The notes under the pieces were generated by a model. It was not told the DNA's origin and did no database searches. It was given only the letters and a program-made list of their open reading frames with translations. The position numbers were made by a program, and so were the translations under genes. Shown here in pieces: positions 25,736 to 37,827 of a stretch of DNA of 64,000 nt (the first letter of the stretch is position 1; every line of letters starts with the position of its first letter). The DNA is from Piscicola geometra (Eukaryota > Annelida > Clitellata > Hirudinida > Piscicolidae), in NCBI GenBank assembly GCA_943735955.1, contig OX030970.1, positions 4,685,869 through 4,749,868 of the forward strand, written 5' to 3'.

Positions 25736-25844
25736 CCTTTTTAATTTGTTTACGAGATATTTTTATTAATCAAATTTACAATCAATTGAATAATAAAATA
25801 AACGCAGTGACTCCAGGCAATTATATTATAAGAATAATAATATA

Positions 25845-26028
25845 ATGCGTATTTATAATACGTCAAGGCACGCAACTGAGGCGCCACTCACACGACATAT
25901 GTCGTGAAACACCGCATCATCTACACTCGGTATATGATAGCTCACGGTTGGCTGAACAGGGATTCGAACTGGCGACCTTTAAGTTGCAGGTCCAATGACT
26001 TTACCATCTAAGCCAACCTATTATAATA
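25845..26028 (-). mobile_element. tRNA-derived SINE, subfamily B
   Basis: Minus strand: A-box-like TTGGCTTAGATGGTA, B box AGTTCGAATCC, GCCAACCGTGAGC, then GATGCGGTGTTTCACGAC and a TATT-rich end at the low-coordinate side. It is the best-preserved B head in the window. Confidence 0.85.
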
Positions 26029-26182
26029 ATGGTTGGTAGCATAGATATCCTACAAAGAACAAGTAGTATAGATACGCCCTCTGTATTAATCACCAATGCA
26101 AGAGACCGTCATTCTTCAAATACCCCAACATATAAAGAAAGGTATCACGTGACTTTGTTTATTTCTGTATCATAAAGGGCGA

Positions 26183-26225
26183 TCAATCAATCAATCAATG
26201 AAATAGATTTCTATAGCGCTCTTTC
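26183..26225 (-). repeat. GCGCTATA / GATTGATTG repeat tail
   Basis: The reverse complement of the tail module seen at 8940 and 36296: a GATT run next to AGAGCGCTATAGAAAT. Confidence 0.5.
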
Positions 26226-26864
26226 TTCAAATTCAAGAGCAGCGATATAAGAATCTTATAAGATATTCTAATTGTATAATATTAAATATATTTACTATAC
26301 TTACCAGTCGTTAAAAAATACATTTATAGTTTATATTTTAATTGTTGGATTGAGTTTTATTTCTTGAAATTGGTAACCGAACATTTCAGTCTCAGTCTCT
26401 CAGTCAATCGTTTCCAGCTTCAAACAACAACAATACACTGCCGAACTTCAAAAGACTGCGACCAGAGATTTTTTAAAGATACTCCAAGATATTCAATCTT
26501 AGTTAGTGAAGCCCTCCAAGAGCCACTCTAACTTGTTGGGAACTAGGGAGGACTTAGTTACTTTTTTCATGTTCATCATTATGGTTTAAATAAAATTTAT
26601 ACAGACTCTATTTTTCATTTTTTTTATTTTATTCAATAAAATGTTTTCATATGAAAACAACTGTGTATTTTTATAACAAAGCTTGACTTTGATAAAAGAT
26701 CAATCAAATAATTAATATAGAGAATAAAATAATTTTAATTATGAAGACAATTATGAACCATATCCCATGTATAAATTAAAATTAATTTACATACAGTATA
26801 TCTAGGAATATTCCAAAACAACATAAGGAATATACATAAAGTATATATAGCAATATTCCAAAAT
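26226..26864. other. Intergenic AT-rich spacer
   Basis: No gene or repeat family recognised. Confidence 0.4.
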
Positions 26865-27291
<427 letters not shown>

Positions 27292-27763
27292 AGACACAGA
27301 ATATACACAGTTGTGCGAATGTGTTCCAACATTTGCTATTTTGGCCATCATTGTAAATGTAGGCAGAGCTAGTTAAATTCTGCACCGCTTTGGCGGATAT
27401 GATCCAAATTATTTTTAATATTTTAAATAAATTTTAAACAGTATTCAATTTTTTTTATTAGGAATAATTTCACTACTTAACGTATGATGGGGAAGTTTGC
27501 TAATACGGTAGACAAGTTTTCACACAACGTAACTACATATACTATATCTATGGACCATGGACTATGGTTGGTACTTAATTAAGTAAATAAATAAATATGT
27601 AAATATTTTTATATAAATGATTAGAAAAACTATTTTAAAAACCACAGACTATATTTATTATTATTGTAAATATTCGCAACATTTTTGGCCGAAGTTTATT
27701 TTCAATTCATTTTTATAACATCCATTTGGCGCCACATTTGGATTATATTAAGATATCATCGAG

Positions 27764-27936
27764 ATGGATGAAATCACCGAAAACGTTGAATTTTCAGTTG
27801 GAGATCAATTTAATTCTTATGATCAGTTTAGAGAAAAATTAACACTGTACGAAAATTCAAATTTCATTAATACATCAGTTATTAACTCTAGTTCTCTTGC
27901 GCGTGCTCGAAAGCTGCAACCAAATCGAGATTTCAG
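27764..27936 (+). CDS. Possible first exon of a ZSWIM3/FAR1-like protein
   Basis: ATG at 27764 opens 57 codons, ending at a good donor (CAG then gtgaga at 27937). The segment FSVGDQFNSYDQFREKLTLY resembles the N-terminal region of ZSWIM3/FAR1/MULE-related proteins. No later exon was identified; the region downstream is AT-rich and holds a MITE. It may be a gene relic or transposon-derived. Confidence 0.4.
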
Positions 27937-29263
27937 GTGAGATATTAATTTATAATAAATGGTTTTAATCTCATATTTGCACAAGCTATAGATGTGAGCA
28001 AGTTGATTTACTAAAATCAGCTAGTGTATGTACAACAGAATAAAAACAACAATAACTGAAGGCGTCCTTATTATTTTTATTATTCCGGCAACTATTTGAT
28101 GCGAGATATATCGTAAAAGGAACCATAATTATGGCTTATTTACTTTTAGAAAATTATTATAACCAAAATAAACAAAAATAAAGAAGACAAAAACAATAAA
28201 AGTGAAAAAAATTCCATTGATATGCTCAAACTTGCAGCATTTCTTTTGCAACTTTAGCAAATTCAACTCAGCAATGTCAAATCTGTTCACATTAGAATCT
28301 TTTGCAAACGTCATTCAAAAAATAAGTTTAACCATTTCATTAAACTTAAAATGTTAGAAATGAGATGTAAAAATATTATGTGAAATTCTTCAATGAAAAA
28401 GTGTTGGCATTATAGTGGTCAGAGCACTAGAAGTCTTCAGCATGTTTTACTAGTAATATGGACAAAAATGTCTCATAATTTTGAAGTATTTTATTTTGCC
28501 TATCAGCAGTTAAACTCTTTCTTCTTGAATAATCCTGGCATGTTTTTTAACTTTTTTTTCCCAATATCAGCTATCATGATACAAAATAAAAAGTTGAAAT
28601 AAATTGATAATGGGTTTTAAAAATGTAGAAAACAGTGTCATGATGTTGAAAAAAGAATACCTATTTCACTGTTAATAGGCAAGTCACTTCCCAAACCCCA
28701 CAGGCCATAGGCTGCTCCATTTTCTTTACTATGTTCTTTTACTGAGATGTACCTTTTTCAATTTAGGTCATATTTCTTCAAGCGCTTTGAATTAGTTTTT
28801 TTGGAATGAGTGAAAATGAATAAGGAAAGAACATATATGTTCTTTATATGATTATAATCACTCAGTGGGAATAATTTCCGATAAAAAAACAATATATGCA
28901 CTATTTTTCACCTAATAAATCATTTTTACTTCCTTCAACAAAGCTTAAACTGCAAAGCCGTTTATTATCTTCAGACTTCCATAACTTATTTTTGTCGCTA
29001 AATAAGGTTTGTTTTATTGCTATTAAATACTTTTTGAGGCAATAATTTTTTTTTAAACTTAATAAGTTCAACTTCAGGCCCTTCCTCAAACATTTTTGTA
29101 AACAGAACTGAAATAAAACTTACTGAAGTGATGAAATTCGCTTCCAAAGTAACGTGTTTTTGCATTGAAACCTCCATAAAATATTTCTTTTTACCCTACA
29201 GCTATTTTTAGAACTGAGCGTGACGTCACATGGAAACTTGTCTATAGGCCTAAATTAAAATTA
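27937..29263. other. Intergenic or intronic AT-rich region
   Basis: Only short frames without family resemblance. Nothing supported. Confidence 0.35.
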
Positions 29264-30049
29264 GGGCGCATTGTTTAATTCATTCGATGTAAACAATCGG
29301 TACATCCAATGCGTTTTGAACGTTGTTTAATTCATCCGTGTGTGTCGTGAAGGACGTTGTTTAATTCTTCACTACGAATTCTCATCAATCATCAACAAAG
29401 ACGGATTGATAAGATTTATTGATGTATAAATAGAACTACATCCAATCAAAACTATGTAGGTTATTATGTAGGTTAGCTATCAAAAGTAGTAAGTAAGAAT
29501 GGGTTTTAGTAATTACTTATTATAATTATATAAAGTAATTACAAGGATAATTATATTATTCTATTTAGTTTATTCTAAATAAGTTGTAGCCCATTTGCTT
29601 TTAGTTTTAGTTGATGAATAAATAAGATGATTTTGATAATGGGAGATCCTAAAATAGGACCAATATATGTTGAAGTATCAAGTAAGTTGAAATGAATCTT
29701 TATAATGTTTTTTTATATATTACTTTTTAAATAAATTTTCTAATTTACTCATAAAATCTTGAATCAATCTCATTAGAAGTAGATTTCTCGGTAGATTCCT
29801 CGGACAATAGATTCAAGCCAAGATTGAAAACAACTTTATTCGTATTAAAATTATTAACGATATTTTTAAAATTATTATTTAACCCCGAAATTTCCTCTAC
29901 CACTATATTTGATAAACTGTTTAAAACAACTTTGTTTACATCCGACATTTTCTAAAATGGCGTTGTTTATTTCTTCGTAAAACTATCAATCCGATGGATG
30001 CACCAGAGATTTAAGATGTATGATTTAAGGAGAATTAAACAATGCGCCC
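29264..30049. mobile_element. 786-bp TIR element (MITE-like) with TA target duplication
   Basis: Perfect 18-bp terminal inverted repeats, GGGCGCATTGTTTAATTC at 29264-29281 and its reverse complement at 30032-30049, flanked by TA on both sides. Subterminal motifs repeat inside: TTGTTTAATTC three times in the left arm, and CGGATTGATA inverted between the arms. A minus-strand frame of 67 codons (29948-29745) is unrecognised. The TA duplication fits Tc1/mariner or another TA-targeting superfamily. No transposase is present, so it is probably non-autonomous. Confidence 0.88.
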
Positions 30050-30463
30050 TAAGTTAACATAATGATGTTATGATATTATAAATCCTTTCACTATTGATGT
30101 AAAAGTAAAAACAATTTTTTTTGGAAAACAAATGATGAATTATTATTTTAATTAAGAAAAAAATTAATTATTTTCATTGACAGGGTCTGAAGCAGTAATT
30201 ATCCATTTGTAAAAATCATTTAAGTTTTGACGACTAGAAATGCAAATAGATATGTGACATATATGATATGAAATGGGAAAAAAGTTAAAGTATGTAATAT
30301 TAATATTTACACAGCTGTAACTAAATAGATGATTTTAAACGCATAAAATAAATACTTCAATCAATCAATCCCAACTATTTCTATAATTATTTTTTCCTAT
30401 TACAACTATTTCTATAGTAACCAACGACTAGTTTTCCTTGAACTTTCTCTTTACCATTCTATC

Positions 30464-31508
30464 ATGGATTTTCTTGATGTAAGCGAGATTTGCTCATCAG
30501 AGCTAAGTAATAAAATTTTCAAAACAGAAAATGCCGTGAGTTGGGCGAAAGAGCATGGTCTGCTCAGTCGGGCAAAAGCCTGCTAATGTGGAGCCGACAT
30601 GCTTTTTACTGACCGGCAAAATGTTTCAGACGGACATACATGGCGATTTCCACGATGCCATAAGTTCGTGTCGATAAGGAAAGGAAGTTTTTTAGATAAC
30701 TTCCGCCTTCCCCTGAATAGATGCATCATGGTAGGTACTTTACTTTATTTCAAGTATTTCGATAAGAATAAACTGAAACTTGATTTATAATATTAAAATA
30801 TTAACGAACAAATTTATTATACCATTCAGATAATTTTGTACTGGTGTTTCAACGACATCAGTCGAGCGACGGCAGCCAGCATGCTCAAAATAGGAGGTAA
30901 TAGAACTCTTCCTGAATGGCTCAACATGCTCAGAGACCTCTGTACGAACTTGGTGAGAGATCACTCAGTCGTATTGGAGGTCCTGGGCATGAGGTCCAGA
31001 TTGATTTCGGCGGCCAAACGAACCAGAGGACGAGGCCAGGGTGGCAACGATGGGTTTTCGGGGTGATAGACAGCGAGACCAAGGAGGCGTTTATGGTAGA
31101 AGTGGAAAGAAGAGATGCTGCCACTCTATTACTAATTATTCAGGAGCATGTTTTACCAGGTAAATATCTGTTAATATTTTTTTCTCATTTATACTATGTT
31201 TATTCATTTATAAATACTTTTTAACAGTTTATACTTTTGTCCACAGAGACCACTATCTGGAGCGACGAGTGGAGGGCCTACACCCGAATAACAGAAGTTA
31301 CTGGGTTGGCACACAGTACCGTCAACCATTCTGTTTGCTTTGTGGCGCCACTGGCGTACACACAAACAGAATAGAAAATCTATGGCGATGTGCCAAAGAT
31401 AAACTTATGTGGATGAGGGGGGCATGCGACGAGCATATTTCTTCCTATTTGAACGAAGTTTTGGGCGTAGAGGAGCAGATAGATATAAACTTTTTCAAAA
31501 AAAGTTAA
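30464..31508 (+). pseudogene. Merlin / ISXO2-like (IS1595-type) transposase gene, broken
   Basis: Exons 30464-30730, 30830-31159 and 31247-31508 are separated by short GT-AG introns. Order: an N-terminal part; a zinc-ribbon-like segment in which TAA interrupts the first CxxC; an HTH-like part (DISRATAASMLKIGG); then the DDE-like core with GGPGHEVQIDFGG, WVFGVID, TTIWSDEWRAY, VNHSVCFV and RIENLWRCAKDKLMW. The match is to the ISXO2-like domain of IS1595/Merlin elements. A stop near codon 41, a frameshift near 30965 and another near 31345 disable it. Terminal repeats were not identified. Confidence 0.8.
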
Positions 31509-31768
31509 AATTAATAAGGAATATTGTCCTGTTTAGAATTTTATTTTATTTATTCTTGAGACAATTAGTTTAAAACTAAATATTATAGTTTATTTTATTA
31601 TGTCCCATGTCTCCTTCATAAGTTTATCTTTGGCACATCGCCATTAATTTATTTTTATTTAGTTTCAATAAAAACAAAAAATGTTTTCTTTTTCCTTACT
31701 AGAAGTTATTTTAGTAGTAGTAAAAGGTGTCACATCTGCACGGTAAACGGAAAAAAAGTATTCGGAGA

Positions 31769-32600
31769 GAAGGTAGAGTTCCACAGAACATGCGCAATGC
31801 CAAGATTGTAACCCTGTAAGGAATAAAAGTGACCGCAGCGACTGCAACAACTACAGGGGCATCTCACTGCTTAGCGTCGTGGGTAAAGCTTTCGCACGCG
31901 TTGTCCTCAACCGTCTCCAAGTCCTAGCAAGTCGTGTGTATCCTGAATCGCAATGCGGCTTCAGATCAGGAAGATCCACAGTCGACATGATCTTCTCCGT
32001 GCGTCAGCTCCAGGAAAAGTGCAGAGAGCAGCGGATGCCGCTGTATATCGCCTTTATCGACCTAACTAAGGCATTCGACCTTGTAAGCAGGAACGGCCTA
32101 TTTCGGCTACTCAAGAAGATCGCTGTCCACCTCGGCTGCTCAACATTACAACTTCTTATCACGAAAACACGCAAGGTGTGGTCAGCTACGATGGAGAGAC
32201 CTCAGAATCCTTCACAATTAACAGTGGGGTCAAATACGGTTGTGTGCTAGCGCCTACATTATTCGGTATCTTCTTCTCGATGCTGCTGATTTTTGCATTT
32301 CAAGAGTCTGCCGAAGGTGTTCAGTTACACACCAGAAGTGACGGGAAACTGCTGAACATGGCACGCCTAAGAGCAAAGACAAAAATTCGCACTGTCTTCA
32401 TCAGAGACATGCTGTTCGCTGATGATGCGGTCCTTGTGTCACAAAAGAAGAAACACCTTCAGCAGCTGATGAATCGCTTTGCTCAGGTTTGCAAGAAAGT
32501 CGGTCTAAACATCAGTATCAAGAAAACCAACATCATGGGTCAAGACATCCCTGTTCCACCCTCAATCCACCATCGTTCAATCAACAGAAAATTCTAATTT
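31769..32600 (+). pseudogene. Non-LTR retrotransposon (LINE) reverse transcriptase fragment
   Basis: Reading across frames gives VPQNMRNAKIVTL, then NNYRGISLLSVVGKAFA, CGFRSGRSTVDMIFSVRQLQ, FIDLTKAFDLVSR and LFADDAVLV, with the catalytic F/LADD box near 32417. A stop with frame change near 31820 and a frameshift near 32210 show it is dead. The endonuclease and the 3' end are missing. The clade was not determined. Confidence 0.9.
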
Positions 32601-33639
32601 TTAAGAATTGTTATTTGAGATTTTATTGTATTTGACAAATCAAACTTCAACAACATAATTAAAAAATAATATTCAAGCGTATTAATTAGTATTGAACCTA
32701 TCGTTTCTAAATATAACCTGTTTGTAAAAGATTGTTTGGGTTTGCATCCAAACTTTTTTGTCATTAAACTAGAAGTATTTTGCAGTGAATTTATGCAAAA
32801 CTACTGCACTCAAAATACACTACGGATATCCACTTTGTCCTAAACCCCCTCCCCCCTTGTCCACTTTTTGCTAAACCCTCCCTACCCCTTTTGTGTGGAC
32901 GTCTTTTATGCATGGCCCCTTATTAAACATTATTTTTCTTAGTTATTAAAAAAAATCCAATTTTGTGTTCACCCTAATGTTAGTCTATTTTTTTCGAGTT
33001 TCAGTGACCCTGTTACCAAGAATGATAAGAGTGGTTCCTCGGTCCATGAACGTGCTGACGACCGCTGATTAACCTGAACACACTGAATGTATGCTGAAAT
33101 GCTTCAACATTTAATTTACATTTTATATTTCCTTTCACAGAGACTTTTTGAAACCAGTATTAAATGCTTTTTTTATTGCAAAAAATGATAACTCGATTTT
33201 TTAAAAGTCATTATAAAAAGTATAATATAATAGAAATTGTCTGAGAAGGGAATAAGAATTGAGAATGAGTATATCCAATGATTATGACGTAGATTGGTAA
33301 CAGCGAAAAGGTTTAAAACTGATTTAAGAAGTTAAAATGATACTGACAGGAATCTATATTTCGGAATACTTTTGGAAATAATAAAAAAAATATTCTAACA
33401 AATAAGTCATCCGTTCATCAACTATCATTACAAACAAAACTAAGAAAAACATAACGGATTTATTCACAATAGCAAAAAAGAAAAATACTAATTCACGATT
33501 TTGTACAAATTATTTCTACTTTTCCTCGGTCCCTAACACCACAAACAACTGCTACACCATAAACAGCTAGTAACTTCATTCTGTGATTAATTTTTAACTT
33601 CATTTCCGCAGTGAAAGCCAGTCCTGCTTTGAGAGATCA
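32601..33639. other. Intergenic spacer
   Basis: AT-rich with a C-rich patch near 32850. No gene recognised. Confidence 0.4.
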
Positions 33640-34806
33640 TCAAGCACTAGATCTCTTACTGACCTTCTTGCTACCTTTGCCATTAATCTTTTTACTGTTG
33701 CTTTCATCTTTGACCTTCTTCCCACTTTCAACATGACTTTTTTTCCTTCTCACATCTCCCTCGCCACACACAGACCCATCAGCAGTGACGTTGTTGAACA
33801 CATAAAAGTACGAACTCCTCAGTTGGTTCGTCAAGACGAGCAACAGCACCAAAGGACAACACACACACACGTACCATGACGTGCCCTCGACCACGCTGAC
33901 GAACCAACTGGTGCACATGCCCGAGACCATCGAGGAGGTCGCCATGATGAATAGAAGCAGACCAGAGGTGGCGTGGTTCAGCTTCCACGTGGAGAGAGGA
34001 AACCAGCGTAAGAGGAAACCACGACCCCACCACAACAACACGCCCCCGAGACACTGTAAGGTCGTGTACACCACTGTAACCAGACCAAACCACGCGTGCC
34101 ACGATGTTAAGTGTGGTTTCTGTGAACGTTCCTTGTTAACGTAAATGACCAAGTAGCCTGTGGAGATTTGCATAGAGTTGTTTCATTTTGTAATTATAAT
34201 AGTTTGTCTATTGCATATTTTTCAGTGAAATAGCAATAAAGATGGACAAAATTCATTCCGACATGCACAAAACGGACCTAGAAGGGAGCAAAAGAGGGCG
34301 GAAAGCATGAGGAGCCAGTGCCAAAATGTTTTATTCTTGCGGGATGAGTTTCTGACAAGTGAGCTGAAAGGCGAGAAGACGATGATTGCTTGCACCATGA
34401 GAAAGGGAAACTGTGGGTGGTTGTGTGGCTGAGTTTGATTATTATAAATACATTTTCAATATAAATTTTTATGCAGACATATAATTTTTTTTAAAAAAAT
34501 TTAAGAATGAAAGAGTTGATCATTGAAACTGATGTTGTAGCTATCGTTTAGTGAAATGTGAAGACTTACAGCAAGAACCATCAGTGTTGGATGCCATGAG
34601 AAAAGAGCTGAAATATGAAAATGTATAAAATTATTTACTCTTATTTTTATTGAATAGTTATACAATTTGAAAAAACTTAAATTAATTTCACAAACGGTAT
34701 TTTAATAAATAAATCATTTTATTTTAAAATGAATTTAACAAGAGCTTGGGTAGGCTGTGTAGATGACAAATCCAGTGAAGAATATGGACACAAAGTGAAC
34801 CACCAT
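33640..34806 (-). CDS. Cytochrome b561 domain protein, CYB561D1/D2-like
   Basis: Exons 34806-34740, 34607-34570, 34410-34278 and 34157-33640 join with matching phases to give 251 residues. The family consists of six-helix membrane proteins with two haems that pass electrons across a membrane, usually from ascorbate. The four histidine motifs expected for haem ligation are present: FSWHPTLM, FWHWLL, TSWHAWFG and LNHATSGL. Other family signatures are SPFSSL and SGMCTSWF. The ATG at 34806 leads straight into the first hydrophobic helix; an in-frame TAA lies just upstream. The C-terminus is a Lys/Ser-rich tail of about 40 residues after the last helix. Such a tail is not typical of CYB561D2 and may be lineage-specific. 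Confidence 0.92.
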
Positions 34807-35094
34807 TTCGAATTTAGTTTAGTCAGCTGTGAGTAGCTATCTGAACCACTAAAATTCAGTGACTAAACACAAATTTAGCTCATTAAGGATTTAAATAAAT
34901 TTTACGAGCGATAATTAAAATCTAGATCTTGAACAAAGAAAAACTATAATTTTTAAACTTTCGGGAAGAAAATTTAATCAAGTTGAATATAATTAACTTT
35001 ATTGAATTGAATGAACTAATTAAGATAATGTTAATAAAGTTAAATACTTAAATATATATTTTTCTCAAGTTGAAGTAAAATTAACCATTAATAT

Positions 35095-35330
35095 GAGAGC
35101 GGGGATGGCTTAGATGGTAGACGTCGGACTTGCAGCTCAAAAGTTGCTTGTTCAAATCCTTGACGAGCAACCGTGAACTATCATATATGATGCGGTGTTT
35201 GCGACGTATGCATTGAAAGATGTGTACGTCGTGTGGAGTGGCGCCTCTGGCGCATAAGAACCATGGTTCCCAGAACCATTGTAACACGGCCTGCGTCTGT
35301 CAGGCTGTGAGCGATATAGACCACACAAAA
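35095..35330 (+). mobile_element. tRNA-derived SINE, subfamily A
   Basis: Head GGGGATGGCTTAGATGGTAG, B-box-like GTTCAAATCC, then the shared body through ACCATTGTAACACGGCCTGC. About 230 bp, without the head duplication seen at 4013. Confidence 0.85.
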
Positions 35331-35556
35331 AATATCCTGGAATCGCTTCTATGAAGTATTGCTTATTTTAGTGAAATGTTATCAGAACATCGGCAATTTT
35401 AACTTGATTAGGTTAAAACATTATGCAATTGGAGTAAATCCTAATCGTCATCATCACCATCATTCCTATAATCGTTATCATCATCTTCATCAATATTATC
35501 ATCATTATTCTTCTTTCACTATTATTAAATGGCGTATTTGGTGTACGGGTTGGCCC

Positions 35557-35760
35557 GTCGAGCGAATTGGCTTAGCTGGTAAGTCGTTGGACTTGCAACT
35601 TAAAGGTCGCCAGTTCAAATCCCTGTTTAGCCAACCGTGAACTATCATATACCTAGAGTATATGATCCGGTGTTTCACGACGTATGTCGTGTGAGTGGCG
35701 CCTCAGTTGCATGCCTTGGCGCATTATAAATCGGTATTATTATTATTATTATTATTATTA
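35557..35760 (+). mobile_element. tRNA-derived SINE, subfamily B with (ATT)n tail
   Basis: A box (TTGGCTTAGCTGG), B-box-like AGTTCAAATCC, body with GGTGTTTCACGACGTATG and GCCTCAGTTGCATGCCTTG, ending in ATTATTATT. It is only about 230 bp from a subfamily A copy in the same orientation. Confidence 0.87.
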
Positions 35761-36295
35761 TAATATAGGGGGTAAATTAGAAACGTCACAGTAACTTTCC
35801 GCCATTGAGGCTTCTTGTTGGCAGCTTTATAAATATCATATAAAAAAGATCTTTCTGAGATCCATTTCAACCTTGACCTCTTTCTAGTGCGTACTGTGAC
35901 ACCGCCTTGGATGGAAGGTCTGAAACTCAAAACCTAAGAACACTGATATAGTTAATTTTATTTTAAAAAATCTAAATTAGCACATTAACATCAGCCCTTG
36001 TTATAGTAGATATTATAATAGAGGTCCAATGACCTGCGATGGTCAAGCACCCTAAACTAGACTCATTCAAAACTGTCATTCCACACACAAACATAAGACA
36101 AAATGAAAAGTTGCTAATGATCAAAGCAGCTGGATGACCGAATTCCAGGCAAGAATCATGCTCACGTGCAGCCCTGTGTACGGAAAAGCAAAGACTAATG
36201 CATATTGGAACCATCGCCGTATTTAATGGGGGTGTTTATTTAGCATAGATTTTGGTTCACCATAAAACAATTAAATCATACGGACTTACCAAGAG
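35761..36295. other. Intergenic region
   Basis: Moderately AT-rich sequence with short frames that match no family I recognise. It may include the body of the repeat whose tail lies at 36296. Confidence 0.35.
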
Positions 36296-36350
36296 CGCTC
36301 ATGAAGCGCTATATAAATTTATTAGATTCCTTGATTGATTGAGAACATAC
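36296..36350 (+). repeat. GCGCTATATAAAT / GATTGATTG repeat tail
   Basis: GAAGCGCTATATAAATTTAT followed by TTGATTGATTG. Same module as at 8940. Confidence 0.55.
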
Positions 36351-37647
36351 AAAAACACAAATGTCGAAGAATTTGGAACACGCAGTGCCACTTATGCAGC
36401 TTCCTTTTTTATATTCCAGGCTTTCGAATTTGCATTATCCCAGAGAGGGCATAATTAACAAAAATAAGATGGCGGTAACACGATAAACGTAACTTTATGG
36501 TATGTTATAGACTATAAAATACATAATTTTATTTAAACATTAATGAATGTGTTTACACATAATATTCAAGTGTCAACACGCTACAAAAATTACTGATCTG
36601 ATGTAATAGTTATAAAATATTTTTCTTTTATTTATTCTTTTTATTTTAATCACTTCTTTTGTGACTTACTCGAGTTGTCATAATTGTAAAAATGTAATGC
36701 TTGGTTCAAGACACTTGGCCATATTTTATTCTATTTTTACTTTTTTATTTTTATAATTTATTTAATTTGATTCAATTTTTTTTTCTTACGAGTGCAACCT
36801 CATTACCTATAACAATTGTAATAATAATGCATCCATTGAGAATTCCTAAACTCAATTCATTAAAAATAAAAATTCTTTTACAATTTTTATGAAAATAAAT
36901 CAGATTTTCTTTAAAAATTCTAATCTTCAATAGTATGAACCTTATTTTTGTAATGAACCGATTTTTATATATTATTTTTGTCTGCACTCAAAAACGGTAA
37001 ATTAATCTTTCATTCATTTGCTTTTAAGTTATAAGTTTTAACCCTCAGTTAAATTTAACCACATTATGATTCTATAAAAAACATAATAATAAATAGAAAA
37101 TCAAATTGGTATTTAATAAATCATGAATAAGATGAATATATTTCATTTATTTATAAATTATAAAAACTGTATTTGTCAACCAGTTTAACTTGATACGTAA
37201 AATGCATTATAATTTAATACATTATAACATGTTACATGGCGATCTTTAAATATTACAAGTAAAAAAAAGTATCGTTAAAATTATTAATTGTAAAAATGTA
37301 AAAGTATTTAAAGAATCTGCTTGGTAAGTAAATTCTTAAAAAGACGCACAGCTCAATAAAATGATTTAGAATGTCAAGTGCAATTTATTCAAACGATGTA
37401 TCATCATTCTATGTTGCAGTACTATTTGTGGTACACAACAAAAGTATAGGAGTTTAGTAACTCAGAATCAAATAAAGTATGAGTGACAAATTCTTCAAAA
37501 AGTTTCGCAGTATAACTGCTACTAGACCCCAATTAAATTAGGAGGCAGAAATGGCAACAGGATTAACAACACCTTTGTTCCATCATAATATTTTTATCTC
37601 TCAGTGTATAGTTCTGCGAATTTCATCGCAAATTCCATGTAGATTCG
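36351..37647. other. Intergenic AT-rich region
   Basis: No gene or repeat recognised. Confidence 0.4.
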
Positions 37648-37827
37648 ATGGAGTTAACAAATATTGAATGGAGTTAACAAATATTGAATGGAGTTAACAA
37701 ATATTGAATGGAGTTAACAAATATTGAATGGAGTTAACAAATATTGAATGGAGTTAACAAATATTGAATGGAGTTAACAAATATTGAATGGAGTTAACAA
37801 ATATTGAATGGAGTTAACAAATATTGA
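37648..37827. repeat. 20-bp minisatellite, nine identical copies
   Basis: Nine perfect head-to-tail copies of ATGGAGTTAACAAATATTGA. There are no spacers, so it is not a CRISPR. The lack of divergence suggests recent expansion. Confidence 0.97.

Noticed and set aside
37648..37827. CRISPR-like direct repeats
   Set aside because: Units are contiguous with no spacers, and the DNA is animal.
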